Positions 35,283-42,959 of a stretch of DNA of 64,000 nt are shown in pieces. Below the pieces are notes generated by a model that saw only the letters and a list, made by a program, of their open reading frames with translations, was not told the DNA's origin and made no database searches. This stretch comes from Chryseobacterium soldanellicola (GTDB taxonomy: Bacteria; Bacteroidota; Bacteroidia; Flavobacteriales; Weeksellaceae): assembly GCF_900100115.1 (NCBI RefSeq), contig NZ_FNKL01000004.1, positions 620,001 through 684,000 on the forward strand, given 5' to 3'. The stretch's first letter is position 1; every line of letters begins with the position of its first letter. Both the position numbers and the translations under genes were made by a program.

Positions 35283-35981
35283 ATGAAAATAGAAATCTGG
35301 TCAGATGTAATGTGCCCGTTTTGCTATATCGGAAAACATAATTTTGAAAAAGCGCTTGAAAAACTACCTTTCAAAGATGAAGTAAAGGTGGAATGGAAAA
35401 GCTTCCAGCTGGACCCGACTTTAAATGCTTCCGAAGCGATCAGCACCATTGAATATTTTAAAGAAAAGAAAGGAGTTTCCGAAGAACAGGCAAAACAGAT
35501 GATGCAACAGGTTTTGCAGATGGGTAAAAATTCAGGAATAGATTTTAATTTTGAAAAAGCTTTAATAACAAATACTTTTCCGGCTCATAAATTACTTCAC
35601 TTAGCCAAAAAATACGATAAATGTTCTCAAATGGAAGAAGCCTTATTTCAATCTCATTTTCTGAATGGAGAAAATGTTGCGGATACAGAAACTTTGATTT
35701 CTATGGCTGAATCTTTAGGTATAGATAAAGAAGAAACAAGACAGGCATTAACGTCCAATAAATATGATTATGAAGTGAGTCAGGATATTCAAGAAGCTAA
35801 AAATCATGGCGTTACCGGTGTTCCTTTTTTTATTTTGAATGAAAAGTATGCTGTTTCTGGAGCGCAACCTGTCGAGCTTTTTAAGAATGCGTTAACCCAA
35901 ACGTATCAGGAAACTGTTTCTCCGCACAAAAATCTTTCAAATGGAGAAAATTCTTGTGATACAGACGGATATAGTATTTAA
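35283..35981 (+). CDS. DsbA family oxidoreductase (FrnE-like)
   Basis: 232 aa, no signal peptide, so cytoplasmic. Thioredoxin-fold active site CPFC (Cys11, Cys14) in SDVMCPFCYIGKHNFEKAL, the DsbA helical insertion (FFDFEKALITNTFPAHKLLHLAKK-type block around residues 75-110), and the cis-Pro loop GVTGVPFFILNEKYAVSGAQ. Related proteins are FrnE of polyketide clusters and stress-linked disulfide isomerases. It is first in a likely operon with a nucleosidase and a GNAT protein (gaps of 12 and 14 nt). Confidence 0.92.
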   Translation: MKIEIWSDVMCPFCYIGKHNFEKALEKLPFKDEVKVEWKSFQLDPTLNASEAISTIEYFKEKKGVSEEQAKQMMQQVLQMGKNSGIDFNFEKALITNTFPAHKLLHLAKKYDKCSQMEEALFQSHFLNGENVADTETLISMAESLGIDKEETRQALTSNKYDYEVSQDIQEAKNHGVTGVPFFILNEKYAVSGAQPVELFKNALTQTYQETVSPHKNLSNGENSCDTDGYSI

Positions 35982-35993
35982 TTCTTTAAATTC

Positions 35994-36575
35994 ATGATAA
36001 AAATAAACGACGAAATAAAGTACCCGATTGACGAAACTCTTTTTGTTTTCGCATTAGATTCTGAGGCAGGAGATGCTTTTGACCACACCAATAAGCTGAT
36101 TACAGGCATCGGAAAAGTAAATGCAGCAATGGGGCTTGCCAAAGAAATCCATTTTAAAAGACCTAAATTAATTGTGAATTTAGGTTCGGCAGGAAGTAAA
36201 AATTTTTCTAAAGGAGAAGTTATTTGCTGTACAAAATTCATTCAGCGCGATATGGATGTAAGAGGTCTTGGTTTTAAAAAATATGAAACTCCGTTGTCAG
36301 GAATTCCGCCTTTACTGGAATATGGATATTTGATGAATGGCCTGAGAGAAGGCGTTTGCGGAAGCGGTGACAGTTTTGAGACAAACCATTCTGAAGACGA
36401 ATACAACATCGTAGATATGGAAGCCTATCCGTTGGCCTTGATTGCCATGAAGGAAAAAATCCCTTTTTTATGTTTAAAATATATTTCTGATAATGCGGGA
36501 AGTGACGCTGCCGATGATTGGGCTGTGCAGGTGCATTTGGCTGCTGAAAAATTTAAAGAAATATTGTTTTCCTAA
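35994..36575 (+). CDS. Nucleosidase of the MTA/SAH-nucleosidase superfamily
   Basis: 193 aa. Family blocks are TLFVFALDSEAGDAF, ITGIGKVNAAM, LIVNLGSAGS, the phosphate/ribose-side GSGDSF and the ribose-binding VDMEAYPLALIAM, then FLCLKYISDNAGSDA with the catalytic Asp position. It is shorter than typical 230-aa MTA/SAH nucleosidases. The expected reaction is hydrolysis of an N-glycosidic bond; the substrate is not certain. Second gene of a three-gene unit. Confidence 0.85.
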   Translation: MIKINDEIKYPIDETLFVFALDSEAGDAFDHTNKLITGIGKVNAAMGLAKEIHFKRPKLIVNLGSAGSKNFSKGEVICCTKFIQRDMDVRGLGFKKYETPLSGIPPLLEYGYLMNGLREGVCGSGDSFETNHSEDEYNIVDMEAYPLALIAMKEKIPFLCLKYISDNAGSDAADDWAVQVHLAAEKFKEILFS

Positions 36576-36589
36576 TTAAAATTATTAAG

Positions 36590-37108
36590 ATGTCAATTAT
36601 AATTAATAAAGCTTCTCTGGAAGATCTCGAAACATTGCAATCTCTTGGTAAACAGACTTTCTACGAAACGTTTGCAAAAGACAATTCAGAAGAGGCCATG
36701 CAAAAATATCTTGAAGAAAGCTTTACAACAGAAAAAATAAAATCAGAATTAAATAATCCTGATTCACAGTTTTTTATCGCCTGGGAAGAAGATCATCCGA
36801 TTGGGTATTTAAAAATAAATTCAGGAAAAGCGCAAACTGAATTACAGGATGAAACTTCTCTCGAAATTGAAAGAATTTACGTAAAAAGCAGTCATCATGG
36901 TAAAAAAGTAGGACAGCTTCTTTATGAAAAAGCATTGGAAATCACCGGACAATTAGGCAAATCCTCTATCTGGCTTGGCGTTTGGGAAGAAAACTTAAAA
37001 GCTATAAATTTTTACAAAAAAAACGGATTTATAGAATTTGATAAACATATTTTCGTTTTAGGAGAGGAAAAGCAAACTGACCTTATGATGAAAAAATTGT
37101 TAGATTAA
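36590..37108 (+). CDS. GNAT family N-acetyltransferase
   Basis: 172 aa. Typical acetyl-CoA site with LEIERIYVKSSHHGKKVGQLLYEKALEI (V/I-x-x-x-x-x-G-x-G/A variant HGKKVG), then SSIWLGVWEENLKAINFYKKNGF, the strand-4 to strand-5 block with Asn and Tyr. Substrate unknown. Last gene of the DsbA-like operon, 14 nt after the nucleosidase. Confidence 0.9.
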   Translation: MSIIINKASLEDLETLQSLGKQTFYETFAKDNSEEAMQKYLEESFTTEKIKSELNNPDSQFFIAWEEDHPIGYLKINSGKAQTELQDETSLEIERIYVKSSHHGKKVGQLLYEKALEITGQLGKSSIWLGVWEENLKAINFYKKNGFIEFDKHIFVLGEEKQTDLMMKKLLD

Positions 37109-37197
37109 AATCAATTTCAGAAAATATATAAAGTTTGTCTTGCAATAACCTTCCGTCTGTGGCGTATTTTTTGAACAACTGAAATAAATAATTTCCT

Positions 37198-37905
37198 ATG
37201 ATATCCATATTTCTATTAAAACTTGACTGGAAAGAACTATTGATGGGCCATGAAGACTGGTCATTTATTCTGGAAATCATTTTGCGAACTGCAATTATGT
37301 TTTTAACCATCATTATAGGATTGAGAGTTTTAGGAAAAAGAGGAGTCAAACAGCTATCCATCTTCGAATTGGTTGTAATTATCGGGCTGGGATCGGCAGC
37401 AGGTGATCCGATGTTTAATAAAGATGTAGGAATAATTTCTTCTATTATTGTATTTATTGTTATTATTTTACTCTACAGCATTGTCACATTTTATATTGGT
37501 AGAAATAAAAAATTTGAAAATCTGGTAGAAGGAAAATCCGTATGCTTAATTGAAAACGGTGTATTTTCAATTAAGAATTTTAAAAAGGAAAATCTTGGAA
37601 GTGATGAATTTTTTTCAGAATTAAGGTTAAAAGGAATTTCACAGCTAGGTCAAGTCGAGATGGCAATTGAAGAAATTTCCGGTGACATCAGCGTCTTCTA
37701 TCTTGAAGATAAAGAAGTAAAGTATGGGCTTCCGACAATGCCCGGCTCATTAGATCATCCGATTAAATATATTAACCAGGAAGGTTATTATTCATGTACT
37801 TTTTGCGGAAATACGGAACTTAAGAATTCAGGAAATGCAGGAAAATGCAAAAATTGTGAAAAAGAAAATTGGGTTCCTTCAAGCAATAAAAAAAGGGTCA
37901 GCTAA
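37198..37905 (+). CDS. DUF421 (YetF-type) membrane protein with C-terminal zinc ribbon
   Basis: 235 aa. Three N-terminal membrane helices with the DUF421 signature GLRVLGKRGVKQLSIFELVVIIGLGSAAGD, then the soluble domain (VEGKSVCLIENGVFSIKNFK, ELRLKGISQLGQVEMAIEE). After residue about 195 the protein adds a Cys4 ribbon: YYSCTFCGNTELKNSGNAGK followed by CKNCEKENWVPSS (CxxC..CxxC). The family is of unknown function and is linked to spore or envelope stress elsewhere; the ribbon is an unusual addition. Monocistronic. Confidence 0.85.
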   Translation: MISIFLLKLDWKELLMGHEDWSFILEIILRTAIMFLTIIIGLRVLGKRGVKQLSIFELVVIIGLGSAAGDPMFNKDVGIISSIIVFIVIILLYSIVTFYIGRNKKFENLVEGKSVCLIENGVFSIKNFKKENLGSDEFFSELRLKGISQLGQVEMAIEEISGDISVFYLEDKEVKYGLPTMPGSLDHPIKYINQEGYYSCTFCGNTELKNSGNAGKCKNCEKENWVPSSNKKRVS

Positions 37906-37914
37906 TTTTTAAGC

Positions 37915-37946
37915 ATAAAAAAAGCTATAACCAATTGGCTATAGCT
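37915..37946 (-). terminator. Minus-strand terminator
   Basis: AGCTATA (37923-37929) / TATAGCT (37940-37946) with the inner palindrome CCAATTGG; the T-tract is on the minus strand, serving the gene that ends at 37965. Confidence 0.8.
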
Positions 37947-37964
37947 CCCAGTTATTATATGATA

Positions 37965-38372
37965 TTATTTAATTTTATCATAAATAAATTTCGTTATCAA
38001 AGCTCCGAAAACATAATAACCAATAGTCATTGCTTTAATTTGGTTGTTTTCGGCAACAGGTTTATCGTCGAGTCCGAGAGTTTTTGGAAGTGCAACCGTT
38101 GCAATACCCATCAACAGTCCGGAAGTTACATCATGTGTTGTAGCGGTAGACGCATAATACAAACCGTTTCCGATAATATCTCCTGCCAGAGTGGCGGCAT
38201 AAATATGGTCTTTATCAGAAAGATCAATATTCGTCTTATCTGTAATTTTAGTTAATGCTTCTTCTCCAACTTCATTGATATGCGGGACATTTTCAAAGTT
38301 TTTTCTGACGATCTCATGTAAAATATTTAAGGCTAGTGCACCTCCGAGACCTGCTAAAATTTTTTTATACAT
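37965..38372 (-). CDS. Small membrane protein of unknown function
   Basis: 135 aa. Several short hydrophobic, Gly/Ala-rich stretches (ILAGLGGALALNILHEIV, TSGLLMGIATVALP, MTIGYYVFGALITKFIY) alternate with charged segments such as NFENVPHINEVGEEALTKIT. It does not match a family I can name. It lies 21 nt downstream of the DoxX-like gene on the same strand and 433 nt downstream of the SDR gene, so it probably belongs to a three-gene membrane-associated unit. Confidence 0.75.
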   Translation of the reverse strand: MYKKILAGLGGALALNILHEIVRKNFENVPHINEVGEEALTKITDKTNIDLSDKDHIYAATLAGDIIGNGLYYASTATTHDVTSGLLMGIATVALPKTLGLDDKPVAENNQIKAMTIGYYVFGALITKFIYDKIK

Positions 38373-38393
38373 AATATTTAGATTTGATTAAAT

Positions 38394-38771
38394 TTATTTT
38401 TCAGTCGATTTTAATGCCCATGCGATCAAAGGAGCCTGCATAAAAAGCCTTGCAAATCTTGCTTTATCATTATTAAGACCAAAACTGTCTTTTCTGTTTT
38501 TGTACTGTGAAATATTCCCGGGGAGTACTGCTGCAAAAAAAGTTGCCACGATTTTTCCCATTGTTGCTCTATGTTTTTCAGGGGCTGCAATTGTTGCCGT
38601 TCCGAGAAGAATTTCTGCAATCCCGGAATAAACTACAGTATCATCTTTCGGTAAAGGAACCCAATCCGGAACCTGCGCCTGAAACTCTTTCCTTGCAAAG
38701 GTAAGATGCCCGATTCCTGCGGTTATGAGAAATGCTCCGAGGGCTATTCTTCCAATATTTTTTGCTTCCAT
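38394..38771 (-). CDS. DoxX-like membrane protein
   Basis: 125 aa with four predicted helices. The start MEAKNIGRIALGAFLITAGIGHLTFARKEFQAQVPDWVPLP (blocks ITAGIGHLTF and QVPDWVPLP) is the hallmark of small DoxX-type proteins, followed by VVYSGIAEILLGTATIAAPE. Family roles range from quinone-linked enzymes to unknown; here no partner enzyme is evident beyond the neighbouring SDR. The gap to the upstream SDR is 34 nt, suggesting an operon. Confidence 0.82.
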   Translation of the reverse strand: MEAKNIGRIALGAFLITAGIGHLTFARKEFQAQVPDWVPLPKDDTVVYSGIAEILLGTATIAAPEKHRATMGKIVATFFAAVLPGNISQYKNRKDSFGLNNDKARFARLFMQAPLIAWALKSTEK

Positions 38772-38805
38772 AATAGTATATATTTTGTATGGTGTGATGA
38801 ATATT

Positions 38806-39801
38806 TTAAACTTTCTTTGATTTTAAAGAGGATAATAAAAAGCCGGCCACAGCTAATCCTGCAATTCCAAACGCGGCAACTTTTATTACTTTGGGAGGAT
38901 TTGGAAGTAAGGTTTTTCCATCAATCCCCATATTTCCTTTTGAAGGCTGTAATACATTTCCTGAAGAATTTTCTTCATTATGAGCTTTTTTCATAATAAA
39001 TCTCATTGCGGAAGATGAAACAAAACGGATAAATCCGGGGAAAATTCCGTAAGCATTTTTAAATACAATCGAAAACCAATCCGGATATGTTGAATCTACA
39101 GGATTTTTTGCTACTTCAACAATAGAATTGGCCAAACCCCGGGGGTCAAAAGCGGGTGGAGGAGTGCTCAGTTTTATCCCTGAATAATTAGCGGCATGCT
39201 CGATTCCAGCAGATTTCTGAAAACCGGGATACAATGCACAAACATAAATATTTGGAAATTCTGAAACCTCACCCTGAAGGCTCTCTACTAATCCCCGTAT
39301 CCCAAATTTAGAAGCGGTGTAAGCGGTTCCGTAAGGAGCAGGCATCCATCCGCCAATGGAAATATTGTTGATTAAAACTCCTTTTCCCTGCTTTTTAAAT
39401 AGAGGCAGAACAGTGTGTGCAGCATACATATAGCCCAACAGATTCGTTTTTATAATCTGATCTACAACCTCAACCGGTGTTTCATCAAACTTTCCAAATG
39501 ACAAAACTCCCGCGTTGTTTACCCAATAATCAATGCGTTTATTGAATTTTATTGCTTCTTCTGCGAGATGATTAACTTCTTCAGCGATAGAAGTATCAGT
39601 GGGAACGACCAGCGTTTCAGCGCCCAGTTTCCTGCAAATATCTGCAGTTTGCTGTAAAGAATCCTCACCACGGGCGGCAAGGACCAAAAAAGCACCTTCT
39701 CTCGCAAAAGCTTCTGCGGTTGCTTTACCAACACCACTGGAAGCTCCAGTGATGACAACCGTTTTTCCAAAAAGTGGAGAAATATTTCTAATATGCTTCA
39801 T
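38806..39801 (-). CDS. SDR family oxidoreductase with C-terminal membrane helix
   Basis: 331 aa from the ATG at 39801 (MKHIRNISPLFGKTVVITGASSGVG in blocks); a TTG 15 nt upstream is rejected. Complete SDR core: TGASSGVGKATAEAF, WVNNAGVLSFG, NNISIGG, YTASK. The tail of about 90 residues after the core ends in a hydrophobic helix VIKVAAFGIAGLAVAGFLLSS followed by LKSKKV, so it is probably tail-anchored to the inner membrane. First gene of a unit with the DoxX-like and unknown membrane proteins. Confidence 0.9.
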   Translation of the reverse strand: MKHIRNISPLFGKTVVITGASSGVGKATAEAFAREGAFLVLAARGEDSLQQTADICRKLGAETLVVPTDTSIAEEVNHLAEEAIKFNKRIDYWVNNAGVLSFGKFDETPVEVVDQIIKTNLLGYMYAAHTVLPLFKKQGKGVLINNISIGGWMPAPYGTAYTASKFGIRGLVESLQGEVSEFPNIYVCALYPGFQKSAGIEHAANYSGIKLSTPPPAFDPRGLANSIVEVAKNPVDSTYPDWFSIVFKNAYGIFPGFIRFVSSSAMRFIMKKAHNEENSSGNVLQPSKGNMGIDGKTLLPNPPKVIKVAAFGIAGLAVAGFLLSSLKSKKV

Positions 39802-39932
39802 ACTATGAATCTCCAAAATTCAGACCATAAATTATTGTAAAAACAATTTTTATGTTTAAATTATTATTTTAAAAATCAATAACAATTAATAATTTTCTAT
39901 GATATCTCTAAATCTCAATGTGAAACATAATT

Positions 39933-39961
39933 AAAAAAAATCTCCGGAAAAATTCCGGAGA
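39933..39961 (-). terminator. Minus-strand terminator of the lectin gene
   Basis: TCTCCGGAA (39941-39949), loop AAA, TTCCGGAGA (39953-39961), with a minus-strand T-tract. Confidence 0.9.
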
Positions 39962-39984
39962 CTATACACATCTTTTAATAAATT

Positions 39985-40329
39985 TTAGAATTTAAAGACA
40001 CAGCCGCAAACGCTCATTTTGCCTTCAACGACGGTCGTCCATTGCCCGTTCCAAGTACCTCCGTAAGAGGCGCAGATAGCCGGACAAACTTCTTTGGCAT
40101 CCTCAATGCTCCATAGCGGACCAGCAAGTACATCCATTGTATATTCTGAATCTCCGGTGGGTTGTGTATTCAACTCAACTTCGATTACACTCATTTCACC
40201 TTCTACAATGGTGCTCCATTGTCCGGTGAATTTTCCTAAATGTGCCGCTGCAATACGGCCTCCTAATTTTTGCGCTTCGTCATTGCTCCAAAGTGGTCCC
40301 GCAATGATGTTAATTTTGAATGTTGACAT
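39985..40329 (-). CDS. MVL-type mannan-binding lectin, two tandem domains
   Basis: 114 aa from the ATG at 40329; the upstream ATG at 40356 would add nine residues not found in the family. Two homologous halves: IIAGPLWSNDEAQKLGGRIAAAHLGKFTGQW.. and VLAGPLWSIEDAKEVCPAICASYGGTWNGQW.. (given here by their cores AGPLWSNDEAQ/AGPLWSIEDAK and FTGQWSTIVEG/WNGQWTTVVEG). This is the domain layout of the Microcystis viridis lectin, which binds the Man-GlcNAc core of high-mannose glycans. The second half has four Cys (EVCPAICA, SVCGC), absent from the first, suggesting disulfides or metal binding. No signal peptide; cytoplasmic unless exported otherwise. Confidence 0.9.
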   Translation of the reverse strand: MSTFKINIIAGPLWSNDEAQKLGGRIAAAHLGKFTGQWSTIVEGEMSVIEVELNTQPTGDSEYTMDVLAGPLWSIEDAKEVCPAICASYGGTWNGQWTTVVEGKMSVCGCVFKF

Positions 40330-40483
40330 GGTGTAAAGTTTTTGTTTGTTTAACATTTCAAAGGTGTCACTAAAAAGGGAAATATTTTAGAGTATAAAGT
40401 ACTAAATTGATTATTAAGTATTTATACTTAATTTGTGGTATTCTGGTTAAGCTGTAAGAAAACAAGGAATTACGGTAGTAAAT

Positions 40484-40558
40484 AAAAAAGACCTCTTCGA
40501 GAAGAGGTCCTAAAAAAACACAAATGATGAAAAAAAATTATTTCGATTCGCAAATATA
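40484..40558 (-). ncRNA. Candidate short RNA: -7 box, about 60-nt transcript, terminator
   Basis: On the minus strand TATATTTG lies at 40558-40551. About 40 nt later comes the stem GACCTCTTC/GAAGAGGTC (40509-40490) followed by six T residues. No minus-strand gene lies upstream of this terminator and no ATG lies in the presumed transcript, so a small non-coding RNA or the remnant of an attenuated leader is possible. No TTG is seen at the usual distance upstream of the box. Confidence 0.4.
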
Positions 40559-40715
40559 TGAAAAAATAAAATTATGCATTACATAATTGGAATAAAATCA
40601 TAAACTTTCTATTCATAATCGTAATAGATAAAACTAATCAATGGATTGCACTGTATTAATTATACATTAAAAACGTATTATTTTTAAAAGCAATTAAAAA
40701 TGATTGTATTAATTA

Positions 40716-40729
40716 GAATGATGTCATTC
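40716..40729. promoter_or_regulatory. Possible operator half-site pair
   Basis: GAATGA-TG-TCATTC, 6-bp arms with a 2-nt centre, 146 nt upstream of the DUF3078 gene. Only the symmetry supports it. Confidence 0.3.
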
Positions 40730-40874
40730 AACAATATGTTATGTAATTATCATTAAAATTTAAAAGGAAGCTTTATTTATTCACAAAATATAGAATTAAA
40801 TATCTTTTTAAAGTTACATTTTTGTATTAATTAGGAAATTAAATTCTATTTTTATGCATTAAAAAAAATCATTT

Positions 40875-41792
40875 ATGAAAAAAATTTTATTATCAATTTC
40901 TGTCTCGCTAGGGATATACAATTTTGCGCAGGAAAAAGCTGATATTCCGGTAGTTGACACTACAAAAGCGTGGAGCATTCAGGGCCAGAATACATTAATG
41001 CTTAATCAGGCAGCCTTTTCAAACTGGGTCGGTGGTGGCGCAAATAATGTCGGTTGGCTTGCCGGAGTTAATTATAACATGACCTATGAAAAAGGAAAAG
41101 ATCTTTGGGAAAATATCATTATTCTGGGTTACGGACAAAATAATACAAAAGGAATAGGAACCAGAAAAACTCAGGATGTGATCAATCTTTCGACCAATTA
41201 CGGGAGAGAATTTGCAAAAAACTGGTATCTTTCTGGTGGCGCAAGTCTGCAGACACAGTTTGCAGGAGGCTTTGAAGACGGAAATAATCCTGATGCCAAA
41301 AAACTCTCCAATTTTATGGCACCCGGTTATCTAAATATCGGTGCCGGCGTCACCTATCGCCCAAATGATAATTTTACGATGACATTACGCCCTGCCAACG
41401 CAAGATGGACCTTTGTTTTGGATGAAGATCTGCAATATGCAGGAACGTATGGTTTAAAAAATGACGGCGATTCTTCATTATTTCAGTTTGGATTTTTAGG
41501 AACGGCAATCTATAAATTAAAGATTATGGAGAATATTAATCTTATTAATACCGGTTCAGTTTTCTCTAATTATATCGATCATCCTGAAAGGCTTGTTCTT
41601 TCGTACAGCGGGGTTTTAAATATGAAAATCAATAAATTTATCTCAACAAATATTACTGTAGACCTGCTTTATGATCACAATCAGATCAGGAGAACTCAAT
41701 TGAAACAAACATTGGGTGTTGGTCTTGCATATAATTTTGAAAGCGGAAAAAAACGCTCTGATAATAAAAGCAATCAATCATGGCTGAAATAA
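40875..41792 (+). CDS. DUF3078 outer-membrane barrel protein
   Basis: 305 aa. Signal peptide MKKILLSISVSLGIYNFAQ, then the family motif WSIQGQNTLMLNQAAFSNWVGGGANN (blocks LNQAAFSNW and VGGGANN) and alternating beta strands to the C-terminal QTLGVGLAYNFESG. Likely a small outer-membrane barrel; function unknown. The long AT-rich leader has no obvious consensus promoter. A terminator follows. Confidence 0.9.
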   Translation: MKKILLSISVSLGIYNFAQEKADIPVVDTTKAWSIQGQNTLMLNQAAFSNWVGGGANNVGWLAGVNYNMTYEKGKDLWENIIILGYGQNNTKGIGTRKTQDVINLSTNYGREFAKNWYLSGGASLQTQFAGGFEDGNNPDAKKLSNFMAPGYLNIGAGVTYRPNDNFTMTLRPANARWTFVLDEDLQYAGTYGLKNDGDSSLFQFGFLGTAIYKLKIMENINLINTGSVFSNYIDHPERLVLSYSGVLNMKINKFISTNITVDLLYDHNQIRRTQLKQTLGVGLAYNFESGKKRSDNKSNQSWLK

Positions 41793-41823
41793 CACATCTT
41801 TAATATAATTAATAAAACAATAC

Positions 41824-41850
41824 AGACTGACCTCATGGTTAGTCTTTTTT
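41824..41850 (+). terminator. Rho-independent terminator
   Basis: AGACTGACC, loop TCAT, GGTTAGTCT, one G-U pair, T-tract. Confidence 0.88.
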
Positions 41851-41938
41851 AATGATAGAAATAGATAAAAATTAACAGACCAAATAAGTAAGCGGTATAA
41901 TATTTATTACATTGTATTATATTTTTAAGCTAATTATT

Positions 41939-42883
41939 ATGGAAAAAAGAAAAATAAAGAACACTGATCTGTCAATTGCACCTATTAATTTCGGAGGAAA
42001 TGTTTTTGGTTGGACTTTAGACGAAAAGAAATCTTTTAACATTCTGGATAAATTTATTGATGGAGGTTTTAATTTCATCGACACTGCAGATACGTATTCG
42101 TGGTGGGTAAACGGAAAAGGCGGACAATCCGAGGAAATTATTGGAAAATGGATGAAAGCCCGCGCCAACAGACATGGCTTGGTAGTGGCAACCAAAGTAG
42201 GTTCTGAAACCAAAGAACATGGTTATGATATCAGCAAAAAACATATTCTGAAGTCTGTTGATGAATCGCTTCAAAGACTTAAAACTGATTATATCGACAT
42301 TTATTATACCCATTTTGATGATCATAAAACGCCTGTGGAAGAGACTTTGTCGGCTTATGATGAAATTATCAAAGCAGGAAAAATCCGTTACATCGCCGCA
42401 TCCAATCTTTCTCCGGAACGCTTGCAGGAATCTTTCGATATAGCAGAAAAAAATAACCTTCCAAAATATGTTGCCTTACAGCCGCATTACAATTTGTTGG
42501 AAAGAGAAAAATTTGAACAGGATTATGCTCCTTTGGTTGAAAAATATAACTTAAGTACATTTCCATATTGGTCTTTAGCTGCCGGGTTTTTAACCGGAAA
42601 ATACCGCAGTGAAGAAGATTTAAGTAAAAGCCAAAGAGGAGAAGGGGTAAGAAAATATTTAAATCCAAAAGGCTTTGAGGTTTTAAAAGCATTGGACGAA
42701 ATAAGCGCAAAACACAAGACCACTCAAGGCGCTGTTGCATTGGCGTGGTTGCTGGCAAATCCTTTAATTACCGCTCCAATCGTAAGTGCAACGAGTGAAT
42801 CACAGCTCCAGACATTATTTGCAGCACCAACATTGAACATCAGCAGTGAAGATATCGAACTTTTAAACAAAGCGAGCCAATAA
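41939..42883 (+). CDS. Aldo/keto reductase
   Basis: 314 aa from the ATG at 41939 (MEKRKIKNTDLSIAPINFGG); a TTG 27 nt upstream is rejected. NADPH-dependent TIM-barrel oxidoreductase. Catalytic Asp and Tyr are in FIDTADTYSWW, Lys in LVVATKVGSETK, and the His position in YIDIYYTHFDDHKT. The C-terminal cofactor segment is PLITAPIVSATSESQLQT. Closest in pattern to YajO/Tas-like reductases. Substrate unknown. A bidirectional terminator follows. Confidence 0.93.
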   Translation: MEKRKIKNTDLSIAPINFGGNVFGWTLDEKKSFNILDKFIDGGFNFIDTADTYSWWVNGKGGQSEEIIGKWMKARANRHGLVVATKVGSETKEHGYDISKKHILKSVDESLQRLKTDYIDIYYTHFDDHKTPVEETLSAYDEIIKAGKIRYIAASNLSPERLQESFDIAEKNNLPKYVALQPHYNLLEREKFEQDYAPLVEKYNLSTFPYWSLAAGFLTGKYRSEEDLSKSQRGEGVRKYLNPKGFEVLKALDEISAKHKTTQGAVALAWLLANPLITAPIVSATSESQLQTLFAAPTLNISSEDIELLNKASQ

Positions 42884-42902
42884 TACACATAAAAAGTAAA
42901 AT

Positions 42903-42942
42903 AAAAGCCGTTCAATACATAAAAATTTGAACGGCTTTTTTA
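42903..42942. terminator. Bidirectional terminator
   Basis: AAAAGCCGTTCAA (42903-42915) pairs with TTGAACGGCTTTT (42927-42939) between convergent genes. Confidence 0.95.
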
Positions 42943-42959
42943 TTTAAGCTAAAAGTAAA

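Larger units (their letters stand above)
40330..40874. other. 545-nt intergenic region between lectin and DUF3078 genes
   Basis: Divergent spacer, very AT-rich. It holds the lectin leader, an orphan terminator with an upstream minus-strand promoter-like box (separate entry) and a 14-nt inverted repeat GAATGATGTCATTC at 40716-40729. No protein-coding region longer than about 20 codons was convincing. Confidence 0.7.

Noticed and set aside
40515..40580. 20-codon plus-strand reading frame starting ATGATG near the orphan hairpin
   Set aside because: No run of a single amino acid that would mark a leader peptide, no following biosynthetic gene within 290 nt, and the hairpin lies before it instead of after it.
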